Counted from the stretch's first letter, positions 12,794 through 20,137 are shown. The stretch: DNA of 25,439 bases from a virus (IMGVR_UViG_3300025889_000865:1-25439), one strand, 5' to 3'. Notes: a model not told the origin generated them from the letters alone. Translations and numbers: made by a program.

Positions 12794-12821
12794 GAAAAGA
12801 AAAGGGCGACCGAAGTCGCCC
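12794..12821 (-). terminator. Intrinsic terminator, leftward, UUCG tetraloop
   Basis: On the minus strand, GGGCGAC-TTCG-GTCGCCC forms a seven-base-pair stem closed by a C(UUCG)G loop, which is unusually stable. It is followed by TTTTCTTTTC. It lies after the 13258-12851 gene and just before the ribosome site of the next gene, so it probably attenuates transcription into the rest of the left arm. Confidence 0.8.
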
Positions 12822-12826
12822 CAAGG

Positions 12827-12847
12827 TTTGGGACAGCGTGTCCCAAA
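12827..12847. repeat. Palindrome copy 4
   Basis: TTTGGGACA-GCG-TGTCCCAAA lies between the stop of the 13258-12851 gene and the intrinsic terminator, five bases from the terminator stem. Confidence 0.95.
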
Positions 12848-12850
12848 GGT

Positions 12851-13258
12851 TTAAGCACGCCCGATGTATTTCATGAGGCGGTCAATCTCAGACTTGTTGA
12901 GCTTGCCGAGAATTGAATCGCCTAGCTTCTGCCACTCGGGCTTAGCCTCGGTCTTGCGTGCGCCGCCTCGCTTGCTCTTGACGATGCTGTGGAACTTGGC
13001 GATGCATCGGTTCCATTGCTTTTGAGCCGCCTCGTGGCGGTTAGCAGACACAGCTTCCTCGCACGTATAAAACTTCCAGCCAGACTCTTGAAGAACAAAG
13101 CACGCGCCATAACGACTAGCGTGTTCTTCTGCTAGTTGCTTAATGAGCGAATCAGGCAAGAAGCCATCCTTGTCGAGCTTCCCCGTTATTGCTTTGTCTA
13201 ATTCCAACGTGAGTGCAATGAGTTGCCCGTAGATTGAAACGATTGATGTGTTAGTCAT
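12851..13258 (-). CDS. First gene of the leftward arm, hypothetical protein
   Basis: This 135-residue protein is the promoter-proximal gene of the left arm. The first half is helical (IVSIYGQLIALTLELDKAIT and KLDKDGFLPDSLIKQLAEEH), with a short strand region (CFVLQESGWKFYTCEEA). The second half is basic (KFHSIVKSKRGGARKTEAK) and ends in NKSEIDRLMKYIGRA. I do not recognise a family. The ATG at 13258 follows AAGGAGAGTCAATC. Early position, basic tail and terminator directly downstream would suit an early regulatory protein, which is inference. Confidence 0.6.
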   Translation of the reverse strand: MTNTSIVSIYGQLIALTLELDKAITGKLDKDGFLPDSLIKQLAEEHASRYGACFVLQESGWKFYTCEEAVSANRHEAAQKQWNRCIAKFHSIVKSKRGGARKTEAKPEWQKLGDSILGKLNKSEIDRLMKYIGRA

Positions 13259-13285
13259 GATTGACTCTCCTTAGTAAGTTAAGCG

Positions 13286-13306
13286 TTTGGGACAGCGTGT
13301 CCCAAA
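13286..13306. repeat. Palindrome copy 5
   Basis: TTTGGGACA-GCG-TGTCCCAAA lies 28 bases upstream of the first left-arm start codon, inside the leader of the leftward transcript. TTGACACCCGAAG follows it at about 13325, echoing the sequence beside copy 2. Confidence 0.95.
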
Positions 13307-13371
13307 CACACAAGCGCTACGGGCTTGACACCCGAAGCGGCTGGCTGGGCGAACTCCCAACCAACACTTAC

Positions 13372-13380
13372 ATTATAACA
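13372..13380 (-). promoter_or_regulatory. Leftward extended -10 promoter candidate
   Basis: On the minus strand, TGT-TATAAT gives a consensus -10 with an extended TG element. No good -35 is visible. Transcription would start near 13365 and pass through palindrome copy 5 before the first gene. Confidence 0.45.
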
Positions 13381-13595
13381 TAATAGGTATTTTGCCCACC
13401 AGCCTGCCGATTGATTTGGCGGTTTTGCAGACCCCACCACGGGGGTATCCCCCTAAATATTGCGGCGATGCAGGGCTAGGCAAGAACAGTGTTTCGTAGC
13501 CGCAAATCGCATCTGTCAAATTTTGAGTAAAAAATAACCCCACCCCTACCTCCACGCATAAATAAACAAAAGGAGGGAACGCTATGCTAAAAATA

Positions 13596-13624
13596 TTTGT
13601 AAAAATAAAAATAGTCATTGTCAA
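13596..13624 (-). promoter_or_regulatory. Leftward sigma-70-type promoter
   Basis: On the minus strand, a perfect TTGACA (-35, 13619-13624) is followed after 17 bases by TACAAA (-10, 13596-13601, four of six consensus). The spacer is A+T-rich. It is well placed to drive the whole left arm, with a start near 13589 and a leader of about 330 bases. Confidence 0.6.
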
Positions 13625-13643
13625 ATCTTAGACACGACTAAGT

Positions 13644-13668
13644 AAAAAAGCCCCCGCGTGTGCGGGGG
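13644..13668 (-). terminator. Leftward intrinsic terminator upstream of the left-arm promoter
   Basis: On the minus strand, CCCCCGC-ACAC-GCGGGGG is followed by CTTTTTT. This is a strong intrinsic terminator for transcripts coming from the right. It lies 20 bases upstream of the main leftward promoter, so it would shield that arm from antisense transcription. In the plus direction it has no U tract. Confidence 0.7.
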
Positions 13669-13790
13669 AGGGGGAAAGGGCCATGTGACCCTGAGAGGAG
13701 AATCAAACACCGGAGCTTGCGTATCCGGCACGTGTAAGTATACACTTCTGTCTACAGAGAACAACTCTGCTTTCGGGAGGAATTACCCGC

Positions 13791-14378
13791 GTGCTAGAAC
13801 ATTTGGTAAAAGGTAACTACGACCCAACGGTATACGACATGCCGATGGAAAGCTTTTTGCCTTTGGACAAGGCTGACGCCAATGAACTGCTGGAAGCCCA
13901 GGTCAATACGACCGACTGGTTAACAGAGTTGGGCGCCAAACCTGACGAAGATGTTGTTACGGATGCACAAGATGCTCAGGCACGGCAGGCGTTCCACGCT
14001 CTGACCGCTGACCCTGAAACAGCAAAGCAAGCACTAACTCAAATTACTCTACCACCAGCTATTCAACGACTGGTCAGTATGCTGACTGTCTACGACTGGT
14101 CATTTGTTGAGCATGCTAAACAACTGCGCGGCATGGCGGTGGCGAAGATATTGGAAGAAACCGACCACCCTGATGCCCGGATACGCCTCAAAGCACTGGA
14201 GATGTTGGGCAAAGTGACTGAGGTTGGCTTATTTACAGACAGGATTGAGATTAAAAAGACCGAGCTTAGTGACATTGAGCTTGACGAGCGCATAAAACAG
14301 AAGCTAGAAGTGATACAGAAGACCATTGAGGTAGACGCTACTGAGGTTGAACCTGTCGAAGATGAACAGGTTGACTGA
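13791..14378 (+). CDS. Terminase small subunit
   Basis: This 195-residue protein directly precedes the large terminase and overlaps it by 17 bases. The centre is helical with a likely DNA-binding helix bundle (WSFVEHAKQLRGMAVAKILE, DARIRLKALEMLGKVTEVGL). FTDRIEIKKTELSDIELDER follows, a segment of the kind seen at the C-terminal side of small terminases. An acidic tail (VEPVEDEQVD) may bind the large subunit. The start is GTG with GGGAGG ten bases upstream. The small subunit would recognise phage DNA and control packaging initiation. The call rests mainly on position and overall shape. Confidence 0.75.
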   Translation: MLEHLVKGNYDPTVYDMPMESFLPLDKADANELLEAQVNTTDWLTELGAKPDEDVVTDAQDAQARQAFHALTADPETAKQALTQITLPPAIQRLVSMLTVYDWSFVEHAKQLRGMAVAKILEETDHPDARIRLKALEMLGKVTEVGLFTDRIEIKKTELSDIELDERIKQKLEVIQKTIEVDATEVEPVEDEQVD

Positions 14379-15879
14379 CGCTGAACTGCAGGCGCTGCTC
14401 AAAAGCATGACGCCTAAGCAAAAACTAGAGTTCTTGGAAGAATTAGAAGAACAGCAGAGGCGGTTGCAGCTACGGCAGGCCCGAGGCGACATGATTTCGT
14501 TTGCCAAAGAGGTCTATCCGGGGTTCAAAGAAGGCGCACACCACAGGAAACTGGCGAAAATCTTTGCTGATGTAGCCTCCGGCAAGAAAAAGAGGGTGAT
14601 TATCAATATTGCCCCTCGTATGGGTAAGTCAGAATTTGCCTCCTATCTGTTTCCAGCATGGTTTTTAGGGCAGTACCCCGAGCAGAAGATTATTATGGCG
14701 ACCCACACGGCTGGATTGTCAGAAGATTTTGGTCGAAGGGTGCGAAATCTCATCGAAGGAGAGGATTATGCGCAGGTATTCCCCAGCACAAAGGTGGCTG
14801 ATGATCAGAAAGCAGCAGGTAAGTGGTCCACCAGCGAAGGAGGGCAGTATTATGCCGTGGGTGTTGGCGGCGCACTTGCAGGACGCGGTGCTGATCTGTT
14901 TGTTATTGATGATCCACACTCCGAACAGGATATAAAAGCCAATTCCAGGGCGACATTTGACAACGCATGGTCATGGTTTCAGACGGGGCCGCTGCAGCGG
15001 TTGATGCCAGGGGGCCGAATTATCGTGGTAATGACACGATGGAGCCTGGTGGACTTGACCGGGCGGCTTCTTAGCTTTCAGGCACGCAACCCCGATGCTG
15101 AACCTTGGGAAATTGTTGAATTACCAGCAATTTTGTTTGAGAACACAGAAAGAGAGAAGAGCCTGTGGCCTGAGCAATGGCCCCTGAAGGAACTTAAGTC
15201 TAAGAAAGAAGCGATGGACCCCAGGTACTGGAACGCCCAGTACATGCAGCAGCCAACATTAGACTCGGCGGCGTTTATTAAGCGTAGCCATTGGAAGATT
15301 TGGGAGCCAGAAGACCCACCCCCGTGCGAATTTATTATTCAATCCTGGGATACGGCGCACGAAGCCAAGACTACGGCTGACTACACAGCCTGCACAACCT
15401 GGGGAATCTGGTATAACGAAGAAGAGAATAGCCGACCTAGCATTATTTTGTTAGATGCCTTTAAAGATAGAATGGAATTTCCTGAACTCAAGGAGACGGC
15501 GTTCAAGCAGTGGAGAGAGTGGAACCCTGATGCGTTTCTGGTGGAGAAAAAGGCAGCCGGTGCCCCGTTGATACAGGAGCTGCGGCGTATGGGGATACCT
15601 GTGGATGAATTTACCCCCAGCCGTGGAAACGATAAGATCGCACGTGTAAACGCAGTTTCTGACCTATTTGCCAGTGGGTGCGTATGGGCGCCAGATACAC
15701 GATGGGCGCGAGATGTGATCGAAGAAGTCGTAGCGTTTCCGGTAGGTGAGCACGATGACTACGTGGACACCATGACCCAGGCCCTGTTACGCTTTCGCAA
15801 TGGGGGGTTCATTACGCTGCCAAGCGATGAAGCCGACGAACCAATGTATTTTAGAAGCCGCAAGGCGGCGTACTACTAG
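14362..15879 (+). CDS. terL: Terminase large subunit
   Basis: The 505-residue product has both activities of a packaging motor. The ATPase has Walker A APRMGKSE (84-91), Walker B LFVIDDPHSE (179-188) and the coupling motif MTRW (224-227). The C-terminal RNase H-like nuclease has QSWDTAHE (Asp330), VEKKAAG (Glu395) and the HDDYVDTMTQAL segment (Asp465-Asp469). The total length is typical. I prefer the ATG at 14362; a TTG five codons earlier is also in frame. It translocates DNA into the prohead through the portal and cuts it. Confidence 0.95.
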   Translation: MNRLTDAELQALLKSMTPKQKLEFLEELEEQQRRLQLRQARGDMISFAKEVYPGFKEGAHHRKLAKIFADVASGKKKRVIINIAPRMGKSEFASYLFPAWFLGQYPEQKIIMATHTAGLSEDFGRRVRNLIEGEDYAQVFPSTKVADDQKAAGKWSTSEGGQYYAVGVGGALAGRGADLFVIDDPHSEQDIKANSRATFDNAWSWFQTGPLQRLMPGGRIIVVMTRWSLVDLTGRLLSFQARNPDAEPWEIVELPAILFENTEREKSLWPEQWPLKELKSKKEAMDPRYWNAQYMQQPTLDSAAFIKRSHWKIWEPEDPPPCEFIIQSWDTAHEAKTTADYTACTTWGIWYNEEENSRPSIILLDAFKDRMEFPELKETAFKQWREWNPDAFLVEKKAAGAPLIQELRRMGIPVDEFTPSRGNDKIARVNAVSDLFASGCVWAPDTRWARDVIEEVVAFPVGEHDDYVDTMTQALLRFRNGGFITLPSDEADEPMYFRSRKAAYY

Positions 15880-15887
15880 GATAGAAC

Positions 15888-16178
15888 GTGTCAACACAAA
15901 AACATATGGGAAAAGGCGTGCTGCTTGAGCGTTTAACAGAGCAGCTTCGTACGCAAAAGGGGGCGCCAAAAGACCCAGAGTCAGTAGCGCGTGAGATTCT
16001 TATTAAGCGCGGGCACATGACTAAAGACGGCACATATACAGAAGCGGGGCAGAAACGTAATAGTATGACGGCAGAAGAACGCGCTAAAGATCGAGCAGCT
16101 AAGAAATCTAAAAAGCCAACATCTGCGTTTAAGTACAACCCCAAGACAAATACAGCGACGCTAAGGAAATCAAGATAA
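15888..16178 (+). CDS. Small basic protein between terminase and portal
   Basis: The 96-residue product is strongly basic. It starts with MSTQKHMGKGVLLERLTEQL, then AREILIKRGHMTKDGTYT, and ends in SAFKYNPKTNTATLRKSR. The pattern ILIKRGH-x-x-x-DGT-x-T-x-x-G-x-x-R followed by A-E-ER-A-KDRAAK and a KYNPKTN end recurs in phage proteins of unknown role in similar positions. It may bind DNA or act in head assembly. The GTG at 15888 has TAGGAT upstream; an ATG six codons on is an alternative. The stop overlaps the portal start. Confidence 0.6.
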   Translation: MSTQKHMGKGVLLERLTEQLRTQKGAPKDPESVAREILIKRGHMTKDGTYTEAGQKRNSMTAEERAKDRAAKKSKKPTSAFKYNPKTNTATLRKSR

Positions 16179-18649
16179 TGGCTATTGATAAAGCACTGTA
16201 CCAAGCCCCTCTAGGGATTGAAGAAGAAGCCCAAGACTTAATGGGTGAGCCTGACATTGAGATCGAGATTGAAGATCCTGAGTCGGTCAAGATTGAAGCC
16301 GGTGGCCTAGAGATATTGATTGATCCCGACGCAGAAGGCCCTGACTTTTACAATAATTTGGCAGAAGAGATTGAAGACCCCGCGCTTCAGAGCCTGGGTG
16401 ATGAGCTGTTAAGTCAAGTAAAAGACGACCTAGACTCACGTAAAGACTGGGAGAAGACATACAAAGAGGGCCTTGTATTGCTTGGCTTGAAGTATGAAGA
16501 GCGCACGGAACCGTGGGATGGCGCTTGTGGTGTGTTCCACCCCATGATTACAGAAGCTGTGGTGAGATTCCAGTCGGAAACCATCATGGAGACTTTTCCT
16601 GCCCAAGGGCCGGTGAAGACAAAGATTATTGGTAAAGACACACGGGCGAAGGAAGAAGCTGCCCAACGTGTGAAAGATGACATGAACTACGAGCTGACCG
16701 AGCGTATGCCGGAGTTTCGTATGGAGCATGAGCGGATGCTGTGGAATCTGCCAGCTACAGGTTCAGCATTTAAGAAAGTCTACTTTGACCCGAGTCTCCA
16801 GCGGCAGACATCAGTGTTCGTGCCAGCAGAAGACATTATCGTGGCCTACGGTACCGTAGGGCTGGAGAGTGCTGAGCGTGTTACGCACCGCATGTATAAA
16901 ACCAGCAATGAGATTCGCAAGTTGCAGGTGGCTGGGTTCTACAGAGACATTGAGCTGGGTGAGCCGACGCAGTCAAAGAACGAGCTGCAAGAGAAGAAAG
17001 ACAAAGAAAGCGGAATGTCGCCGATTAACGACGACCGCTATGTGCTGTACGAGGTCCATGCCAACCTGGACCTGCCTGGCTACGAGGATATGGACGACGA
17101 TGAGCCGACAGGCATCGCCATACCGTACGTGGTGACTGTGCTTGAGGGCACGGGCGAGATACTGTCCATACGCCGTAACTACTACGAAGATGATGAGACA
17201 AAGAAACGCCGAGATCACTTCGTGCACTACACCTACATTCCTGGCTTTGGGTTCTATGGCTTCGGTCTGTTCCACCTGATTGGTGGGTTTGCGAAATCAG
17301 CGACCTCGATCATGAGGCAGCTTGTGGATGCCGGTACGTTATCAAACCTGCCCGGTGGCCTAAAGTCCAGGGGGCTGCGCATCAAGGGCGACGACACACC
17401 GATTGCCCCAGGCGAGTTCCGAGATGTGGACGTTGGTTCTGGTGCACTGCGGGATAACATCCTGCCGCTGCCCTATAAAGAACCCAGTGCAACGCTGTAT
17501 CAGTTGCTAGGTACGATTGTTGAAGAAGGGCGTCGATTTGCTGCTACGGCAGACATGAAGATTTCGGACATGTCGGCGCAGGCTCCGGTTGGTACAACGC
17601 TGGCTCTGCTTGAGCGCATGCTCAAGGTGATGTCTGCTGTCCAGGCCCGTGTGCACTATGCCTTCAAACACGAGCTTCAGCTTCTGGCTGCGATTATTAG
17701 GGATTACACTGACGACGATTACGACTACGATCCACAAACGTCTGACCGTCAAGCAAAACAGTCTGACTACGACATGGTGGAGATTATCCCTGTGTCGGAC
17801 CCCAATGCGGCAACCATGTCTCAAAGGGTGGTGCAGTATCAAGCAGTGATCCAGTTGGCACAGATGGCCCCGCAGGTGTACGACATTCCTGCGCTTCACC
17901 GCCAAATGCTAGAAGTATTGGGTATCCGCAACGCTGCAAAGCTCGTGCCGCTTGAAGACGATCAAACGCCGAAAGACCCGATCACAGAAAACATGAACGC
18001 GCTTAAGCTTAAGCCGCTAAAAGCCTTTATGTATCAAGATCATACGGCGCATATTCAGTCACACATGAACATGATGAACGATCCAGCGGTTGCTGCGCTT
18101 ATTGGGCAGAACCCACAGGCAAGCTTAATTACTGGCGCATTGCAAGCCCACATTGCTGAGCACTTAGGCTATCAGTACCGCCGCCAGGTTCAAGATGCCA
18201 TCGGAACGCCATTGCCAGGGCCAGAAGAGAAAATCCCAGAGGCCATGGAGGTTCAGATTTCCAAGATGGTGGCTGAGGGTTCTCAGATTGTTCTGTCGCA
18301 AAGCTTACAAGCTCAGGCACAACAACAGGCACTGAAAAACGCGCAAGACCCAATCATGATGGCGGAGATGCAGAAACTGCAGATCCAACAGGCTGAGGTC
18401 CAGCGTAAAGCTCAGAAAGATCAAGCAGATACGCAGATAAAGATGCTGCAGTTGCAGCTTGACCAGCTAAAAGCACAGCAGCAGACAGAGCTTGATGGGG
18501 CGCGATTGGGTGTTGAAATTGAGGCATCGCAGGCCGAGCTGGACTTGAAGCGTCAGATTGCTGAAGCAAAACAGGAGTTGGAAGGGACGCGCTTAGGCGT
18601 GGATATTGGTAAAACCTTTGCGGAATCGCAGGAGGCACCTAGAGAATGA
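16178..18649 (+). CDS. Portal protein with long C-terminal coiled coil
   Basis: This 823-residue protein is the portal. Its N-terminal part includes KDWEKTYKEGLVLLGLKYEER and the following WDGACGVFHPMITEAVVRFQ; later come PAEDIIVAYGTVGLESAERV and a stem/crown region (GGFAKSATSIMRQLVDAGTL). These are segments found in large portals of podovirus-like phages. The length is like P22-type portals, which have a helical barrel at the C-terminus. Here the last 150 residues are a Gln-rich coiled coil with a near repeat, ELDGARLGVEI and ELEGTRLGVDI, 29 residues apart. It would form the dodecameric ring at one vertex through which DNA passes. The start overlaps the previous stop. Confidence 0.85.
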   Translation: MAIDKALYQAPLGIEEEAQDLMGEPDIEIEIEDPESVKIEAGGLEILIDPDAEGPDFYNNLAEEIEDPALQSLGDELLSQVKDDLDSRKDWEKTYKEGLVLLGLKYEERTEPWDGACGVFHPMITEAVVRFQSETIMETFPAQGPVKTKIIGKDTRAKEEAAQRVKDDMNYELTERMPEFRMEHERMLWNLPATGSAFKKVYFDPSLQRQTSVFVPAEDIIVAYGTVGLESAERVTHRMYKTSNEIRKLQVAGFYRDIELGEPTQSKNELQEKKDKESGMSPINDDRYVLYEVHANLDLPGYEDMDDDEPTGIAIPYVVTVLEGTGEILSIRRNYYEDDETKKRRDHFVHYTYIPGFGFYGFGLFHLIGGFAKSATSIMRQLVDAGTLSNLPGGLKSRGLRIKGDDTPIAPGEFRDVDVGSGALRDNILPLPYKEPSATLYQLLGTIVEEGRRFAATADMKISDMSAQAPVGTTLALLERMLKVMSAVQARVHYAFKHELQLLAAIIRDYTDDDYDYDPQTSDRQAKQSDYDMVEIIPVSDPNAATMSQRVVQYQAVIQLAQMAPQVYDIPALHRQMLEVLGIRNAAKLVPLEDDQTPKDPITENMNALKLKPLKAFMYQDHTAHIQSHMNMMNDPAVAALIGQNPQASLITGALQAHIAEHLGYQYRRQVQDAIGTPLPGPEEKIPEAMEVQISKMVAEGSQIVLSQSLQAQAQQQALKNAQDPIMMAEMQKLQIQQAEVQRKAQKDQADTQIKMLQLQLDQLKAQQQTELDGARLGVEIEASQAELDLKRQIAEAKQELEGTRLGVDIGKTFAESQEAPRE

Positions 18650-18840
18650 TTAATAAATTCGTAGAAGTTCTACGCGGAAAGATTAGAGAAGATTTAAATA
18701 ACTACGCCGACGACATTGCAGGCGGCGCTTGTCAAAATTTTGAGCAGTACCAAAAACTCTGCGGGGTAATCCAAGGTCTAGCCATGGCAGAGTCTTATTT
18801 ACTTGATCTTGCCAAGAAAGTAGAGGAAGCAGATGACTGA
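18646..18840 (+). CDS. Small conserved protein after portal
   Basis: The 64-residue product is probably helical: FVEVLRGKIREDLNNYADDI, then GGACQNFEQYQKLCGVIQGL and MAESYLLDLAKKVEE. The pattern of a short helix, acidic turn, GxCxxFxxYQxLxGxIxGL and a closing coiled coil recurs in small phage proteins behind the portal. The role is unknown; it could assist head assembly. The start overlaps the portal stop (ATGA), and the stop overlaps the GroES-like gene by eight bases. Confidence 0.65.
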   Translation: MINKFVEVLRGKIREDLNNYADDIAGGACQNFEQYQKLCGVIQGLAMAESYLLDLAKKVEEADD

Positions 18841-19189
18841 AGAAACTCAGCAGGCAACCCAGTTGCCAACCCCAACAGGCTGGAAATTACTGTGTGCAAT
18901 TCCTGAAGTTGAGGATAAGTTCTCCGGTACCGACCTGGTAAAGCCAGAGTCTATGGCAAAAGTTGAAGAGCACAGCACAACCGTTTTGTTTGTTATGAAG
19001 GTTGGGCCTGATGCCTACAAAGAAGAGAGTAAGTTTCCACGAGGCCCCTGGTGTAAAGAGGGTGACTTTGTGTTAGTTAGGGCTTACTCAGGAACTCGTT
19101 TTAAAATTCACGGCAGAGAGTTCCGCTTGATTAATGACGATCAAGTTGAGGCCGTTGTTGAAGACCCACGTGGATATACCCGCGCCTAA
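18833..19189 (+). CDS. GroES-like co-chaperonin
   Basis: The 118-residue product has the GroES fold pattern: an N-terminal strand GWKLLCAIPEVEDKF, a variable mobile-loop-like region with LVKPES, then TTVLFVMKVGPDAYKEE, WCKEGDFVLVRAYSGTRFKI, and a closing strand with LINDDQVEAVVEDP. The G-D-x-V and Y-S-G-T positions are typical. It should cap the host GroEL chamber, analogous to phage T4 gp31, which helps fold the major capsid protein. It lies in the head gene cluster, in keeping with that role. Whether it replaces host GroES is unknown. The first 14 residues are extra to the fold. Confidence 0.8.
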   Translation: MTEETQQATQLPTPTGWKLLCAIPEVEDKFSGTDLVKPESMAKVEEHSTTVLFVMKVGPDAYKEESKFPRGPWCKEGDFVLVRAYSGTRFKIHGREFRLINDDQVEAVVEDPRGYTRA

Positions 19190-19201
19190 TAGGAGGTAGT
19201 C

Positions 19202-20137
19202 ATGGCAGAAACATATAAGTTTCCTGACGAGCAGGAACCCGAAGAGAAAGATGTAGAAGTTGAAACGGAAGAAGGCGATATTGAGCTAGAAATCGTAGAC
19301 GATACGCCAGAAGAAGACCGTGGGCGTAAGCCTCTTGACCGTGAAGTTAATGACCCAACGGATGAAGAGGTTGCCGAGTACAGCGATAAAGTACAGAAGC
19401 GTATGAAGGAGCTTACGCACGCGCGTCATGACGAGCGCAGGGCGAAAGAATCGGCTGTGCGCGAGCGGGAAGAAGCTATCCGCATTGCACAAAAGCTGAT
19501 TGAAGAAAATAAAGCACTTCGCCAAAATGTTAGTACGAATCAGAATATGGCTGTTGAAAGTATGAAGGCCCAAGCTGAGTCGTCTTTGATTATGGCGCGT
19601 AAAAAGCTCAAGGAAGCCCAAGAGAATTACGATACAGATGCGATTATTTCTGCCCAAGAAGAGTTGGCTGAAGCTAAATTTAGTATTGAGCGGTTAAAAA
19701 ATTATCGACCAGCCCCTTTACAAGAAGAAAAAGAACAGGTATATAATCAAAACACTACGCCGCAGGCACCTCCGCCCGATCCAAAAGCGATGAGCTGGCA
19801 ACAGCAAAATCAGTGGTTTGGGCAGGATGATGAAATGACCAGCCTAGCCTTAGCGGTGCACAAACGATTGGTCGAATCAGGGGTCGATCCCCGCAGTAAC
19901 GAATATTACGAGCGAGTAGACGCTCGCATGCGCGAAGTGTTTCCGAGTTATTTCGGAGAGACAAAGAAGGAACAACCGAGTAAACGTCCGGCTAACGTAG
20001 TAGCCGCTGTAACACGATCTGCCAATGGTAAAACAAAGGTTAAATTGACCAAGACCCAGGAAGCCCTGGCAAGAAAATTTAATCTAACCAATGAGCAGTA
20101 CGCTAAAGAAGTACTTAAACTTACATCGGAGTCCTAA
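19202..20137 (+). CDS. Head scaffolding protein
   Basis: This 311-residue protein has the composition of a scaffold. The N-terminus is very acidic (residues 1-60), the centre is a long coiled coil (KVQKRMKELTHARHDERRAK through IVDD-like and EENKALRQ segments to IERLKNY), then a Pro/Gln-rich linker, and a basic C-terminus (KTKVKLTKTQEALARKFNLT) that could bind the coat protein. Position between portal and coat protein fits. TAGGAGG lies upstream of the ATG. It would organise procapsid assembly and leave before packaging. The helical C-terminus is the usual coat-binding end in other phages. Confidence 0.8.
   Translation: MAETYKFPDEQEPEEKDVEVETEEGDIELEIVDDTPEEDRGRKPLDREVNDPTDEEVAEYSDKVQKRMKELTHARHDERRAKESAVREREEAIRIAQKLIEENKALRQNVSTNQNMAVESMKAQAESSLIMARKKLKEAQENYDTDAIISAQEELAEAKFSIERLKNYRPAPLQEEKEQVYNQNTTPQAPPPDPKAMSWQQQNQWFGQDDEMTSLALAVHKRLVESGVDPRSNEYYERVDARMREVFPSYFGETKKEQPSKRPANVVAAVTRSANGKTKVKLTKTQEALARKFNLTNEQYAKEVLKLTSES

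Larger units (their letters stand above)
13259..13790. other. Divergent control region between left and right arms
   Basis: No gene is supported in these 532 bases. The region holds palindrome copy 5, two leftward promoter candidates, a GGGGG-TAT-CCCCC hairpin near 13442-13454, an inverted repeat CTTAG-N6-CTAAG at 13627-13642, a leftward terminator and, from about 13710, short inverted repeats (CCGGA-N9-TCCGG, GTGTA-N4-TACAC, CAGAG-N5-CTCTG) leading into the small terminase. A rightward promoter must lie here or upstream of it; TTGCGT-N16-TATACA (13717-13744) is a weak candidate. AGGAGAATCA near 13696 copies the left-arm leader on the plus strand with no start codon behind it. Confidence 0.6.

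Noticed and set aside
11359-13306. Repeated 21-mers as a CRISPR array
   Set aside because: Spacing is irregular (about 190 to 890 bases), the copies are perfect palindromes, two lie inside genes, and there is no cas gene.
13514-13519. Second TTGACA on the minus strand as a promoter
   Set aside because: No acceptable -10 lies 15-19 bases downstream; the sequence there is CGAAAC.
13373-13624. Minus-strand frame of 83 codons in the control region
   Set aside because: It has no ribosome site at its start, spans promoter candidates and a G/C hairpin, and gives an unlikely hydrophobic and proline-rich sequence.
13681-13730. tRNA-like 3' end (GTTTGATTC on the minus strand)
   Set aside because: The bases on both sides of the T-loop-like word do not pair as a T stem, and there is no CCA or matching acceptor stem.
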